Below, piece by piece: positions 28,195-36,949 of a stretch of 64,000 nt of DNA (position 1 is the first letter of the stretch; each line of letters opens with the position of its first letter). The position numbers and the translations under genes were made by a program. Source of the DNA: Gleimia coleocanis DSM 15436 (lineage in GTDB: Bacteria > Actinomycetota > Actinomycetes > Actinomycetales > Actinomycetaceae). Below the pieces are notes generated by a model. That model was not told the origin of the DNA, ran no database searches, and saw only the letters and a list, made by a program, of their open reading frames with translations. The stretch lies in NCBI RefSeq assembly GCF_000159015.1, contig NZ_DS999543.1, positions 479,989 through 543,988 on the forward strand, written 5' to 3'.

Positions 28195-28256
28195 ACGAAA
28201 AATCTGACAAGCCCGCGGGCAACAATGCTGAGCCGGAACAGGAAACGAAGAAATAA
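28191..28256 (+). CDS. Possible 21-codon ORF overlapping the FKBP-like gene
   Basis: ATGA overlap with the preceding stop; encodes MNEKSDKPAGNN and an acidic-basic tail. Composition matches the Lys/Glu-rich tail of the FKBP-like protein, so it may be an old C-terminal extension lost by frameshift rather than a gene. Confidence 0.25.
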   Translation: MNEKSDKPAGNNAEPEQETKK

Positions 28257-28285
28257 ATTTAGTGGTGACCAAAAGCTGGGCATTT

Positions 28286-28315
28286 TTGTGATGTGGTAGA
28301 CAGACGCGGTAGTCT
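28286..28315 (+). promoter_or_regulatory. Candidate sigma-70 promoter of trpC-lgt-pyk
   Basis: TTGTGA (28286-28291), an 18-bp spacer and TAGTCT (28310-28315), about 20 bp before the GGAGG of trpC at 28337. No T-box, leader peptide or attenuator is visible. Confidence 0.45.
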
Positions 28316-28336
28316 TATCAACGGAAGGAGGTTACC

Positions 28337-29209
28337 ATGAGCATTCTTGACCAAATTATTGCCGGCGTCCAAGCTGACTTAGCAGCTCGCGAATCCCAAG
28401 TTCCCTTAGAACAAATCCGCGAATGGGCACATAAAGCACCCACGCCCAAAGATGCCTGTTTAGCCTTACGTTCCACCCCCGGAGCTGTCTCAATCATCGG
28501 AGAAATCAAACGATCCACCCCTTCCATAAAAAATCTTCACCCCCTCACTGACCCCGGCAGAGTCGCCGTGGAATACGAAAATGGGGGAGCCAGCATTATC
28601 TCTTGCGTAACGGAGAAAAACTTTTTTGGAGGCAGCAACGCCGATTTATGTCGGGTACGCAAATGCGTAGATATCCCCGTGCTGCAAACCGACTTCATAA
28701 TCTCCCCATACCAAATCCTCGAAGCCCGCGTTAATGGCGCAGACATGGTTCTATTAACCGTCGGTCTTTTAAATCAAGCCCAGTTAGAAAGCTTTATTGA
28801 ACGAACTGAATCCCTGGGAATGACAGCCTTAGTCGAAGTTGAAAGCCGGCTAGAACTACTAACCGCATTAGATGCGGGAGCTAAAGTTATCGGTGTGAAT
28901 GCACGCAATCTCCAAACGCAGGAACTAGACTGCTACAAAATGGCAGAAATTTTTGACATCGTTCCTGCGGAAGTCACCGCAGTGGCTGCTGCTGGCGTAC
29001 AGGGGCCAAAAGAAATCATTGAGTATGCGAAAATGGGCGCGGACGCCATCATGGTTGGAGAAGCTTTACTTCGCAGCCCTAATATCACTGCACGAATGCA
29101 GGAACTGGTGGTAACTGGCCAGCATCCAGCACTATTGACTGACCGCAAAGAACGCGTGAAAATGCATATTCTCAGGACTCAGCACGAGTTATACCAAAAT
29201 AGAGGCTAA
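28337..29209 (+). CDS. trpC: Indole-3-glycerol-phosphate synthase homologue lacking catalytic residues
   Basis: The whole 290-aa protein aligns with actinobacterial TrpC, with a strong GGAGG before ATG 28337. Retained are EIKRSTPS (Glu51 and Lys53 in archaeal numbering), LVEVES (Glu159) and GVNARNL (Asn180). Missing are the general acid lysine of the RKDFI motif, here VLQTDFI (Lys to Thr), and the Glu-Ser pair of the ESGI motif, here AAAGVQG. Loss of three of seven active-site residues makes normal synthase activity unlikely. No trpA, trpB, trpD or trpE lies nearby; lgt follows after 9 bp where trpB and trpA usually stand. The gene may be a relic kept for its place in the operon or may have another role. 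Confidence 0.85.
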   Translation: MSILDQIIAGVQADLAARESQVPLEQIREWAHKAPTPKDACLALRSTPGAVSIIGEIKRSTPSIKNLHPLTDPGRVAVEYENGGASIISCVTEKNFFGGSNADLCRVRKCVDIPVLQTDFIISPYQILEARVNGADMVLLTVGLLNQAQLESFIERTESLGMTALVEVESRLELLTALDAGAKVIGVNARNLQTQELDCYKMAEIFDIVPAEVTAVAAAGVQGPKEIIEYAKMGADAIMVGEALLRSPNITARMQELVVTGQHPALLTDRKERVKMHILRTQHELYQNRG

Positions 29210-29218
29210 ACTTAGAAT

Positions 29219-30097
29219 ATGAATGCCTTAATCGCAAGTACTATTTGGACACAACTAGTTGACCTTTCCATTCCGTCTCCCTCACAGGGCGTGTGGTATT
29301 TAGGGCCAATTCCATTCCGCGCTTACGGCATGATTATCGCAACCGGCATGCTGGTTGCCGTTTACCTAACTCGTTTACGCTACGCACGTCGCGGGGGAGA
29401 CCCGGAAGTAGTTTATGACGTAGCCTTATTCGCGATTATTTTTGGCGTGCTGGGGGCCCGCCTTTACCACGTGACCACTAACTGGCAACCGTATTTCGGT
29501 AAGGACGGTAGCCTGATTGAGATTCTTTACATTTGGCACGGTGGTTTGGCTATTATGGGTGGCGTATTGGCTGGTTCAGCTGCCGCGCTGCTGGTATTAC
29601 GCCGTAAAGGTCTGAAATTTGGTCCGTTTGCTGACGCAGTTGCGCCAACGATTCTACTGGCGCAGGCAATGGGACGTTTCGGAAACTGGTTTAATCAGGA
29701 GCTTTTCGGACAACCTACAACACTGCCTTGGGGCTTGGAAATTGACGACGCACACTTACCTGCGGGATACGCTTCAGGTACCTTGTTTCACCCTACTTTC
29801 CTCTATGAAGTACTGTGGAATTTAAGCGTCGTCGCACTGATTCTTTACCTTGATAAGAAGCTAACTTTCAAGGGCGGCCAGGTAATGTTCTTGTACATTA
29901 TGGGCTATTGTTTTGGACGATTCTGGATCGAAATGATTAGAATTGAACCAGCGAACTATATCCTCGGCGTTAGAGTGAACGTTTGGGCAGCAGCAGTATT
30001 CTTTGCGGTTGGTGCGGTAGGATTTTATTTAGCAGGAAAACGAGGAGCTTCAACTTTCGTTGAATCCTCGGAAAAAGAAGAAAAGAACGTAGAATAG
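29219..30097 (+). CDS. lgt: Prolipoprotein diacylglyceryl transferase
   Basis: This inner-membrane enzyme transfers diacylglycerol from phosphatidylglycerol to the lipobox cysteine of preprolipoproteins. The 292-aa protein has seven or so hydrophobic segments, the essential RAYGMIIATG block, the signature GRFGNWFNQELFG and the arginine-bearing YCFGRFWIEMIR. ATG 29219 follows trpC closely, and pyk starts 4 bp after its stop. The window encodes at least one lipoprotein substrate, the Dpp-type binding protein at 56807. Confidence 0.96.
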   Translation: MNALIASTIWTQLVDLSIPSPSQGVWYLGPIPFRAYGMIIATGMLVAVYLTRLRYARRGGDPEVVYDVALFAIIFGVLGARLYHVTTNWQPYFGKDGSLIEILYIWHGGLAIMGGVLAGSAAALLVLRRKGLKFGPFADAVAPTILLAQAMGRFGNWFNQELFGQPTTLPWGLEIDDAHLPAGYASGTLFHPTFLYEVLWNLSVVALILYLDKKLTFKGGQVMFLYIMGYCFGRFWIEMIRIEPANYILGVRVNVWAAAVFFAVGAVGFYLAGKRGASTFVESSEKEEKNVE

Positions 30098-30101
30098 AAA
30101 T

Positions 30102-31556
30102 ATGCGCAGAGCAAAGATTGTATGTACTATCGGTCCAGCAACTGAAAGCCCAGAGCAGATTCAAGCTCTTGTTGACGCTGGCATGGACGTTGCCCGAATT
30201 AACCGTTCCCACGGTTCCATGGAAGCACATGAGGAAGTAATCCGACGTGTGCGTGCAGCAGCTCGTACCTCTGGTCGTGCGATTGCTATTCTCGTTGACC
30301 TGCAGGGGCCAAAGATTCGCCTGGAACGTTTTGAAAACGGTCCACACATGCTGGAAGTTGGTGATACCTTCACCATCACTACCCGCGATGTCCCAGGCAC
30401 CAAGGAACTCGTAGGTACCACCTTCAAGGGACTGCCAGGTGACTGCCGCCCAGGTGACCGTCTGCTGATTGACGACGGTAACGTGCAGGTTCGTGTCGTT
30501 GAAGTTAACGACACTGACGTAGTAACCCGCGTTGAAGTACCAGGTATGGTTTCTAACAACAAGGGCATCAACCTACCAGGTGTCGCAGTGTCCGTTCCAG
30601 CACTGTCCGAAAAGGATAAGGAAGACCTACGTTGGGGTCTGAAAGTTGGCGCAGACTTCATTGCACTTTCATTCGTGCGAAACGCTGCAGATATCGAAGA
30701 CGTCCACGAAATTATGGACGAAGTCGGTATCCGACGCCCAGTTATCGCAAAGATTGAAAAGCCTCAGGCAGTCGATAACCTGCTGGAAATCGTCGAAAAC
30801 TTTGACGGCATCATGGTGGCTCGTGGTGACCTGGGTGTGGAAATGCCTCTGGAAACCGTGCCATTGGTACAGAAGCGTGCTATCGAATTGGCTCGTCGCC
30901 AGTCCAAGCCTGTAATCGTGGCAACCCAGGTAATGGATTCCATGATTAAGAACCCACGTCCTACCCGTGCAGAAGCATCCGACTGTGCAAACGCAATCCT
31001 CGATGGTGCTGACGCAGTAATGCTTTCCGGTGAAACTTCCGTGGGTGCGTACCCAATCGAAGCCGTACACACCATGGCACGCATCATCGAAAATGTTGAA
31101 GAAAACGGTGGCGAACGTATTGCACCACTTGGTGCTTTCAACGTTGAACGCAGCTCCGTTATCACCATGGCAGCAGCAACTATCGGTGAACGTTTGGATG
31201 CTAAGTATCTGGTTACTTTTACCCAGTCCGGCTCAACTGCTCGTCAGATGTCTCGACTGCGTAGCCCAATTCCACTGTTGGCATTCACTCCTTTGGAAAC
31301 TACCCGTAACCAGCTGGCGCTTTCCTGGGGTGTACAGACCTACCGTGTTCCAGAGGTGAAGCACACTGACGACATGGTCTGGCAGGTTGATCAGGTTTGT
31401 CGTTTGTCTCAGATTGCTGACCTTGGCGATGACCTGGTTATCGTGGCAGGTATGCCACCAGGCACTGTTGGCTCCACCAACTCTCTGCGTATCCACACTA
31501 TTGGTGATGAAGTTGATTACTCCATCGGTGGATCTCCAGAAGCTGGCTTAGGCTAA
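30102..31556 (+). CDS. pyk: Pyruvate kinase
   Basis: A 484-aa glycolytic enzyme converting phosphoenolpyruvate and ADP to pyruvate and ATP. The N-terminal RAKIVCTIGPATESPEQ, substrate/metal-binding INRSHGS, the IAKIEKPQAVDNL block with the catalytic lysine, MVARGDLGVEM and the ATP-domain MLSGETSVGAYP are all intact. The C-terminal allosteric domain is present. It is tightly linked to lgt and closes the operon at a strong terminator. Confidence 0.97.
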   Translation: MRRAKIVCTIGPATESPEQIQALVDAGMDVARINRSHGSMEAHEEVIRRVRAAARTSGRAIAILVDLQGPKIRLERFENGPHMLEVGDTFTITTRDVPGTKELVGTTFKGLPGDCRPGDRLLIDDGNVQVRVVEVNDTDVVTRVEVPGMVSNNKGINLPGVAVSVPALSEKDKEDLRWGLKVGADFIALSFVRNAADIEDVHEIMDEVGIRRPVIAKIEKPQAVDNLLEIVENFDGIMVARGDLGVEMPLETVPLVQKRAIELARRQSKPVIVATQVMDSMIKNPRPTRAEASDCANAILDGADAVMLSGETSVGAYPIEAVHTMARIIENVEENGGERIAPLGAFNVERSSVITMAAATIGERLDAKYLVTFTQSGSTARQMSRLRSPIPLLAFTPLETTRNQLALSWGVQTYRVPEVKHTDDMVWQVDQVCRLSQIADLGDDLVIVAGMPPGTVGSTNSLRIHTIGDEVDYSIGGSPEAGLG

Positions 31557-31569
31557 TCCTAAGATTCTA

Positions 31570-31605
31570 ATGGGGGGGTTGCTCAGTGACTGAGCAACCC
31601 CCCAT
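31570..31605 (+). terminator. Rho-independent terminator after pyk
   Basis: A 16-bp stem (31570-31586 with 31590-31605; seven G facing six C) with a TGA loop, followed by TTTT. Confidence 0.92.
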
Positions 31606-31629
31606 TTTGTTAACTAGCCCACTTTAAGG

Positions 31630-31913
31630 GTTTATCTTTTGCAAAGAAAAGGTAAACATGAAAGTATTGAGTGTTCGCCTGTAAGGGAAAAGCAGGGACG
31701 TGCCTGCCACTAACTTGCAGTATCGAAACAACCGCGGCAAATATAATCCGTGTAGAGAACATGAGATTAGTTTCGATAGAACCAGTTGAGGTAGCGCCCT
31801 CAGGAAATGCCTCTCCCTGACAAGCATCAGTCAGTGAAGCATGGTGCCAGCTCAACAAAATGACGACACGTAAGTTTACCTGCGCGATCGACGCGCACAG
31901 CTTACCTGTCAGG
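31630..31913 (+). other. Structured non-coding leader before a 67-aa ORF
   Basis: This 300-nt stretch has no convincing gene. It contains a hairpin at 31630-31657 (11-bp arms, one G-U) and a closing helix CCTGACA (31816-31822) with TGTCAGG (31907-31913). Inside the latter are a stem TGCGCG/CGCGCA (31881-31897) and the palindrome GTAAGTTTAC. The closing helix ends about 20 nt before the next ATG, where a regulatory RNA would sit. I do not recognise it as a known riboswitch. Confidence 0.4.
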
Positions 31914-31934
31914 ACGAAGAAGAAAGAGAAGAAA

Positions 31935-32138
31935 ATGAAGAAATACTCTATTTACGATACTCAGACCAGCCGACAGGCCCTGAACCTACTGGAAGAAAAC
32001 CTTGCAGAAGCAGTACGACCATGGTTCATGAGCCTAAACGATGAAGCGGTAGAAGCAGCAATCAACGCACTATCTATTCCAGAACAGCGTTGTGCAGCAG
32101 CACAGTTCCTGGGACTAACCCTGGTTCCTTGCGCCTGA
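31935..32138 (+). CDS. Small uncharacterised protein (67 aa)
   Basis: ATG 31935 follows a purine-rich AGAAGAAAGAGAAG. The product (MKKYSIYDTQTSRQALNLL) is helix-rich with a hydrophobic end (AAAQFLGLTLVPCA). An upstream in-frame start at 31860 would put a basic extension across the structured leader. I do not recognise a family. The bidirectional terminator follows within 20 bp, which supports a real transcription unit. Confidence 0.55.
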   Translation: MKKYSIYDTQTSRQALNLLEENLAEAVRPWFMSLNDEAVEAAINALSIPEQRCAAAQFLGLTLVPCA

Positions 32139-32151
32139 GTTAAAACAAAAG

Positions 32152-32187
32152 TTTGCGGGGCTACGTGGAAAACCACGTAGCCCCGCA
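32152..32187. terminator. Bidirectional terminator between the 67-aa ORF and fumarase
   Basis: A 16-17-bp stem (TTTGCGGGGCTACGTGG and its complement) with an AAAA loop; convergent genes on both sides and A/T tracts at both ends. Confidence 0.88.
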
Positions 32188-32205
32188 AAACTATTTAGCT
32201 ATGGC

Positions 32206-33903
32206 TTATAGACCTGGGCGCTTGCCGATGGTCAAAGTTACTTGCTGAGTGCCAGCGAAGAAGTCATTACCCTTATCGTCTACCACGATGAAAGCTGGGA
32301 AGTCCTCAACTTCAATTTTCCAAATAGCTTCCATACCCAGCTCAGGGTATTCAACCAGCTCAACCTTCTTGATGCAGTCCTGCGCCAAACGAGCAGCTGG
32401 GCCACCAATAGAGCCGAGGTAGAAACCACCATGCTTCTGGCAAGCATCGGTAACAGCCTTAGAACGGTTACCCTTCGCCAACATAATCATGGAACCACCA
32501 GCAGCTTGGAACTGGTCAACGTAGGAGTCCATACGGCCAGCAGTAGTTGGACCGAAGGAACCGGAAGGCATGCCCTCAGGCGTCTTAGCAGGACCAGCAT
32601 AGTAAACTGGGTGGTCCTTCAAGTACTGTGGCATTTCTTCACCAGCGTCCAGACGTTCCTTAATCTTTGCGTGGGCAATATCGCGAGCCACGATGATGGA
32701 ACCAGAGAGGGAAACGCGAGTCTTGATTGGGTGCTTGGACAGTTCAGCCAAAACTTCAGGCATTGGACGGTTCAAGTCAATCTTGATGGCAGCTCCCTTA
32801 CCGGTAGAGGAAACGCCACAAGCATCCTGGTTTAGATCTTCGTCAGTTACATCTGGCAGGAAACGACCTGGATCGGTGTCCAAAGCTTCCAGGAAAACGC
32901 CCTCGGGAGTAATCTTAGCGCGTGCCTGACGGTCAGCGGAGCAAGAAACGGAAAGCGCTACTGGCAGGGAAGCACCGTGACGAGGCAAGCGAATAACGCG
33001 AACGTCGTGGCAGAAATACTTGCCACCGAACTGCGCGCCAATGCCAATCTGACGGGTGAGTTCCAGAATCTGTTCTTCCATTTCCAGATCGCGGAAGCCA
33101 TGGCCGGCAATGGTGCCTTCGGTTGGCAGCTCATCCAGGTACTTTGCGGAAGCGTACTTGGCAGCCTTCAAACAGAATTCTGCGGAAGTACCGCCCACAA
33201 CGAATGCCAAGTGGTATGGAGGACATGCTGCAGTGCCCAGGGAACGAATCTTTTCCTCAACGAACTGCATCATGCGTTCTGGGTTCAACAGGGCTTTAGT
33301 CTCCTGGTATAGGTAGGACTTGTTTGCGGAACCGCCACCCTTTGCCATGAATAGGAAGGAGTATTCCAGTTCGTGGCCTGGCTTAGTGTCTGCAGCAATT
33401 TCAATCTGAGCTGGTAGGTTGTTACCGGTGTTGCGCTCATCCCACATGGTGATTGGAGCGTTCTGGGAGTAACGCAGGTTCAAGCTGGTGTAGGCGTCGT
33501 AAACGCCACGTGCGATAGCTTTTTCGTCTTGGCTTTCTGACAGAACATGCTGGCCACGTTTTGCGGAAACGATTGCGGTACCGGTGTCCTGACACATTGG
33601 CAGTACGCCTCCGGAAGCAATTACAGCGTTCTTTAGCAGGTCCAGGGCAACGAACTTGTCGTTTGCGGATGCTTCTTCATCGTCCAAGATATTGCGTAGT
33701 TGCTGCAAGTGTGGGGTGCGCAGGTAGTGGGAGATATCGTGGATTGCGGTTTCGGTGAGCAGTCGCAGTGCTTCAGGAGCGACTTTGAGGAATTTGCGAC
33801 CGTCTGGGCCTTCTACTACTTCGACACCTTCTTTGGTGATGAGGCGGTATTCGGTTGGGTCGGATTTGATTGGCAACATATCTTCGTAGAGAAACTCTGC
33901 CAC
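32206..33903 (-). CDS. fumA: Class I (iron-sulfur) fumarate hydratase
   Basis: This enzyme interconverts fumarate and malate in the TCA cycle using a labile [4Fe-4S] cluster. The single 565-aa chain joins the alpha and beta parts that are separate subunits in some bacteria. [12 protein letters not shown] provides one cluster cysteine, and further conserved blocks are [19 protein letters not shown] ([15 protein letters not shown]), [16 protein letters not shown] and the beta-part [26 protein letters not shown]. The start ATG 33903 is preceded by AAGGAG. Many actinobacteria use class II FumC instead. Confidence 0.94.
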   Translation of the reverse strand: MAEFLYEDMLPIKSDPTEYRLITKEGVEVVEGPDGRKFLKVAPEALRLLTETAIHDISHYLRTPHLQQLRNILDDEEASANDKFVALDLLKNAVIASGGVLPMCQDTGTAIVSAKRGQHVLSESQDEKAIARGVYDAYTSLNLRYSQNAPITMWDERNTGNNLPAQIEIAADTKPGHELEYSFLFMAKGGGSANKSYLYQETKALLNPERMMQFVEEKIRSLGTAACPPYHLAFVVGGTSAEFCLKAAKYASAKYLDELPTEGTIAGHGFRDLEMEEQILELTRQIGIGAQFGGKYFCHDVRVIRLPRHGASLPVALSVSCSADRQARAKITPEGVFLEALDTDPGRFLPDVTDEDLNQDACGVSSTGKGAAIKIDLNRPMPEVLAELSKHPIKTRVSLSGSIIVARDIAHAKIKERLDAGEEMPQYLKDHPVYYAGPAKTPEGMPSGSFGPTTAGRMDSYVDQFQAAGGSMIMLAKGNRSKAVTDACQKHGGFYLGSIGGPAARLAQDCIKKVELVEYPELGMEAIWKIEVEDFPAFIVVDDKGNDFFAGTQQVTLTIGKRPGL

Positions 33904-34169
33904 GATTACTCCTTAGATATTGAGATTTTTCGTTTGATACCAGGTTATCGCGCGGTTTTTTAAGTGGGGTTCGCTAAAGTCCTAGATGGCGTTTTTTCAC
34001 GGGCTTTTAGGGAGTTTTTCATATTTTCGAGGGCGGTTAATTGAGTGTTTCTGCTTTGTTGGAACCTTGTTTTTAGTTACGTGTAAGTTGCCTATATCAG
34101 TTTCATGGGGTTTTGAGGGGACGCAGAGCTGAAATATTATTGCGATTCATTTTGTCAGAGGGGCTAACT

Positions 34170-34175
34170 TATAAT
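34170..34175 (+). promoter_or_regulatory. Candidate -10 box (TATAAT) of the YbjN-HSP90-TPR operon
   Basis: A consensus TATAAT lies 36 bp before the first ATG at 34212. A TTCATT 17 bp upstream is only a weak -35 match. No CIRCE or HspR-type (HAIR) inverted repeat is visible in the 300 bp upstream. Confidence 0.5.
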
Positions 34176-34211
34176 GGTTTTAAGCATTTTAAAAGGTGGA
34201 AAGGAACCCTA

Positions 34212-34637
34212 ATGTCCCTGCCAAAACTAACTGCTGAGCGGTTCGAAGCTGCACTGAAATCAGTAGGTTTGAAGTACCAAATCGATGAAGATGGTGAATT
34301 CGTAGTTGTTTTCGACGATGTGGTGTCGTGGACTCTAATTTCTGACAATCTGGTGCGTATGTTGGCAATTTGGCGTTGTGAGACTATTCCGACTGCTGCG
34401 CAGGCTGAAGTGATGGAGCTGTTGAATACCATCAATGCGGGCATGATGCGTCCAAAGAGCTACTGTGTGGTTTCTGAAGAAGACGTGACTGTTCGTTTTG
34501 AAGCTAATCTTCCTAACGAACATGGTTTTTCTGACGCTCAGGTAGAGGCGTTTTTACATTCGAGTTTCTCAGGGATTTTTGAAGTGGTTTCTAAGCTTAA
34601 GGAAGTGTTCCCTCAGTACGTTAAGGCAGGAGAATAA
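34212..34637 (+). CDS. YbjN-domain protein 1
   Basis: A 141-aa protein resembling the YbjN family: an alpha/beta fold of the type III secretion-chaperone kind, with the blocks FEAALKSVGLKYQIDEDGEFVV, WRCETIPT and a central helix AEVMELLNTINAGM. The start ATG 34212 follows AAAGGAA. YbjN proteins are poorly understood; in enterobacteria one affects motility and stress, and in actinobacteria they are often paired. It is the first gene of the four-gene operon, two bases before the second YbjN gene. Confidence 0.8.
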   Translation: MSLPKLTAERFEAALKSVGLKYQIDEDGEFVVVFDDVVSWTLISDNLVRMLAIWRCETIPTAAQAEVMELLNTINAGMMRPKSYCVVSEEDVTVRFEANLPNEHGFSDAQVEAFLHSSFSGIFEVVSKLKEVFPQYVKAGE

Positions 34638-34639
34638 TC

Positions 34640-35092
34640 ATGTCCTGGTACAAGAATTCTAAGGAATCTCAGCCAGCTGCAGTAACTTTCGATCGGGTAG
34701 TTGCACTGCTTGAAAAGCTTGAGTTTAATTTTCAAACTTTGGAAGGAAGCGTAGCGATTGCTGCTTATTTTGAGGGAATCCCAACGATGCTGGTGGTAGA
34801 GGACGCTAACTTAGTGGTGCGCGCTTCTACAGTTGGCATGCAACCAGCCGAAGCTGAGTACGTAACGCTTTTGAAGTGGGCTAATCAATGGAACTTTGAT
34901 GCTGTGTTTGGGACTGCAGTGATTGATAAGGCTGAGGGGCAACCACAGTTGCTGGTGGATACGGCTTTTCTCACTGCTGAGGGGATGGATGATGACCAAC
35001 TTGAGCAAGCGGTGATGATTGGTATTGCTCACGGTGTGCAGGCAGTACAGAAGTACATGGAAGATTTTGAGATTCCTGCTCTTTCTGCCTAG
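34640..35092 (+). CDS. YbjN-domain protein 2
   Basis: A 150-aa paralogue of the preceding protein, with FDRVVALLEKLEFNFQ, FEGIPTMLVVEDANLVVRAST, and the helix EAEYVTLLKWANQWNFD. ATG 34640 follows AGGAG. Two adjacent, divergent YbjN proteins suggest a heterodimer, which is inference. HSP90 follows 53 bp downstream. Confidence 0.78.
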   Translation: MSWYKNSKESQPAAVTFDRVVALLEKLEFNFQTLEGSVAIAAYFEGIPTMLVVEDANLVVRASTVGMQPAEAEYVTLLKWANQWNFDAVFGTAVIDKAEGQPQLLVDTAFLTAEGMDDDQLEQAVMIGIAHGVQAVQKYMEDFEIPALSA

Positions 35093-35145
35093 TTGCGTTT
35101 TTCGATTTTACTGGTCTGCCATTCATTTTGGAGGTTCCTAGGTCC

Positions 35146-36936
35146 ATGGCCAATCATTTTCAAGTAAATCTTTCCGGCTTGGTTGAAGTCCTGTCGCGTA
35201 ACCTGTATTCAGGCCCAAAGGTTTTCATTAGAGAGCTTTTACAAAACGGTTTTGACGCTATCACTGCCCGGCAGAAGCTTGATCCGACCTGCCCTGCAGA
35301 GGTTTGTTTCGCGACTGATGGCGTGCGTCGCCTGGTAGTGACTGATTCCGGGATTGGTTTGACGCTTCAGCAGACTAAAGATTTACTTGCCTCGATTGGT
35401 TCAACTTCTAAACGTGATGAATTGGGAATGGCTCGAGCTGAGTTCATTGGTCAGTTTGGTATCGGCTTACTTTCGTGCTTTATGGTTACGCAGACGATTG
35501 TGGTTTATTCTCAATCAGCTACGTCACCTGCGGCAGAGGTAGTTTGTTGGCGGGGTAGTGGAGATGGAACTTGGGAAGTTCAGACTTTAGCGCCCTCTGA
35601 AATTCCTGCTGATTTTGTGGGGCCGGGTACGATGATTGTCTTGAAATCTCGTGGGGAAGAACCTCTGTTTGCGCGTAAAACTATTGAGAACTTGATTGTT
35701 GAGTATGGTGCGCATCTGCCGGTTTCTATCACAGTTAAGGATGCCGAAACTACCAGTTCTTTAGGAGCGCAGGCTTTCCCTTGGGAGCTTTCTAAACTGG
35801 AGCAGGATAAGTGGTGTTCTGCGAACTTTGGATTCCACCCGTTTGATCGGATTCCTTTGGATTTTCCGGAATCTGGTACGCGGGGTATGGCTTTCATTCT
35901 TCCCGAGGGTGCTCACCCGGGGCAGACTTTAAAACACCATGTCTACGTGCATAACATGCTGGTTTCTAAGACTGTTACGAATCTAGTGCCCGAATGGGCG
36001 TATTTCGTGCGCGTGATTGTGGACTCTCAGCATTTGAAACCGACAGCTTCGAGGGAAAGCCTTTTCGATGACGAATTGTTAGAAAATCTGCGGGAACAGA
36101 TTGGCAGTGGAGTGCGGGCCTGGCTGGCTAAGCTCGCGGCAGAAGATTTTGAACTTTTTGTGAAGTTTATGCGCACGCACATGGTGGGGATGAAAGCACT
36201 GGCTGTACATGATGCGCAGACTCGCCAACTGGTGGTAGAAACTATTCCTTTTGAAACTACGCTTGGTTTCCGTACTTTGAATGAGATTATGAGCCTGGAA
36301 CAGGGGATTATCTATTCACGGACTACGGATGATTTCCGCTCTATTGCTGCTGTTGCTGAAGCTCAAGATCTACTGATTGTTAATGGTGGGTATGCTTTCG
36401 ATGAGCAGCTTTTTGCACAAGTTAAGTTGGATAATCCGGCGTTAAATGTGCGCGAAGTTAAAGTCTCTGAGATTCTTGCTTCCCTGCAGGCATTGGATTT
36501 CATGGAGGAAATCAACTACCTGACTTTCCTAGAACACGCTTCACAGGCTTTAGAGTCACAGAAAGTTGACGTGGTGATTCGTAGCTTCCAGCCTGCCTCA
36601 ATGCCGATGCTGTATCTACCGCAGCCGGGTGGGGCAGGTAAAGAAATAGAGAATAAAGCAGCTAAACAAGCCGACGGAGCTTTCGCTGGGCTACTTGAAA
36701 ATATGTCAGGTTCTGTGACTGCAGTGGCTCGGGACCAGGTGGTGTTTAACGCCCAGTCTACGGTGGTTAATCAGTTGGCTAACCTTGCGGACACGAGCAC
36801 GATTGAACTGGCAGTGCGCGGTTTCTACGTGCAGGCATTGTTAAGTGGGCACCATCCGCTGACACCGGAAGTTAAACATTGGTCTACCCAGGTATTTTCT
36901 GAGCTAATCAATCGTTCGATTAACAGCTTTAAGTGA
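35146..36936 (+). CDS. Divergent HSP90-family chaperone
   Basis: A 596-aa GHKL ATPase related to HtpG but belonging to the divergent actinobacterial HSP90-like group. Nucleotide-binding motifs are intact: IRELLQNGFDA (catalytic Glu, Mg-binding Asn), VTDSGIGLT (Asp), FIGQFGIGLLSCFMV (lid/glycine box), and the middle-domain arginine finger ASRESLFDD. It is slightly shorter than E. coli HtpG (624 aa), and the C-terminal dimerisation domain is hard to recognise. ATG 35146 has GGAGG 12 nt upstream. Located between the YbjN pair and the TPR protein in one operon; a client or co-chaperone relation is suggested by context. Confidence 0.88.
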   Translation: MANHFQVNLSGLVEVLSRNLYSGPKVFIRELLQNGFDAITARQKLDPTCPAEVCFATDGVRRLVVTDSGIGLTLQQTKDLLASIGSTSKRDELGMARAEFIGQFGIGLLSCFMVTQTIVVYSQSATSPAAEVVCWRGSGDGTWEVQTLAPSEIPADFVGPGTMIVLKSRGEEPLFARKTIENLIVEYGAHLPVSITVKDAETTSSLGAQAFPWELSKLEQDKWCSANFGFHPFDRIPLDFPESGTRGMAFILPEGAHPGQTLKHHVYVHNMLVSKTVTNLVPEWAYFVRVIVDSQHLKPTASRESLFDDELLENLREQIGSGVRAWLAKLAAEDFELFVKFMRTHMVGMKALAVHDAQTRQLVVETIPFETTLGFRTLNEIMSLEQGIIYSRTTDDFRSIAAVAEAQDLLIVNGGYAFDEQLFAQVKLDNPALNVREVKVSEILASLQALDFMEEINYLTFLEHASQALESQKVDVVIRSFQPASMPMLYLPQPGGAGKEIENKAAKQADGAFAGLLENMSGSVTAVARDQVVFNAQSTVVNQLANLADTSTIELAVRGFYVQALLSGHHPLTPEVKHWSTQVFSELINRSINSFK

Positions 36937-36949
36937 GGTTTGAGGATTT

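Noticed and set aside
31610..31858. 82-aa minus-strand ORF after pyk
   Set aside because: No ribosome-binding site or homology; it lies over the hairpins of the structured leader.
34212..36936. Heat-shock operator (CIRCE or HAIR) before the HSP90 operon
   Set aside because: I looked for the known inverted repeats upstream and found none.
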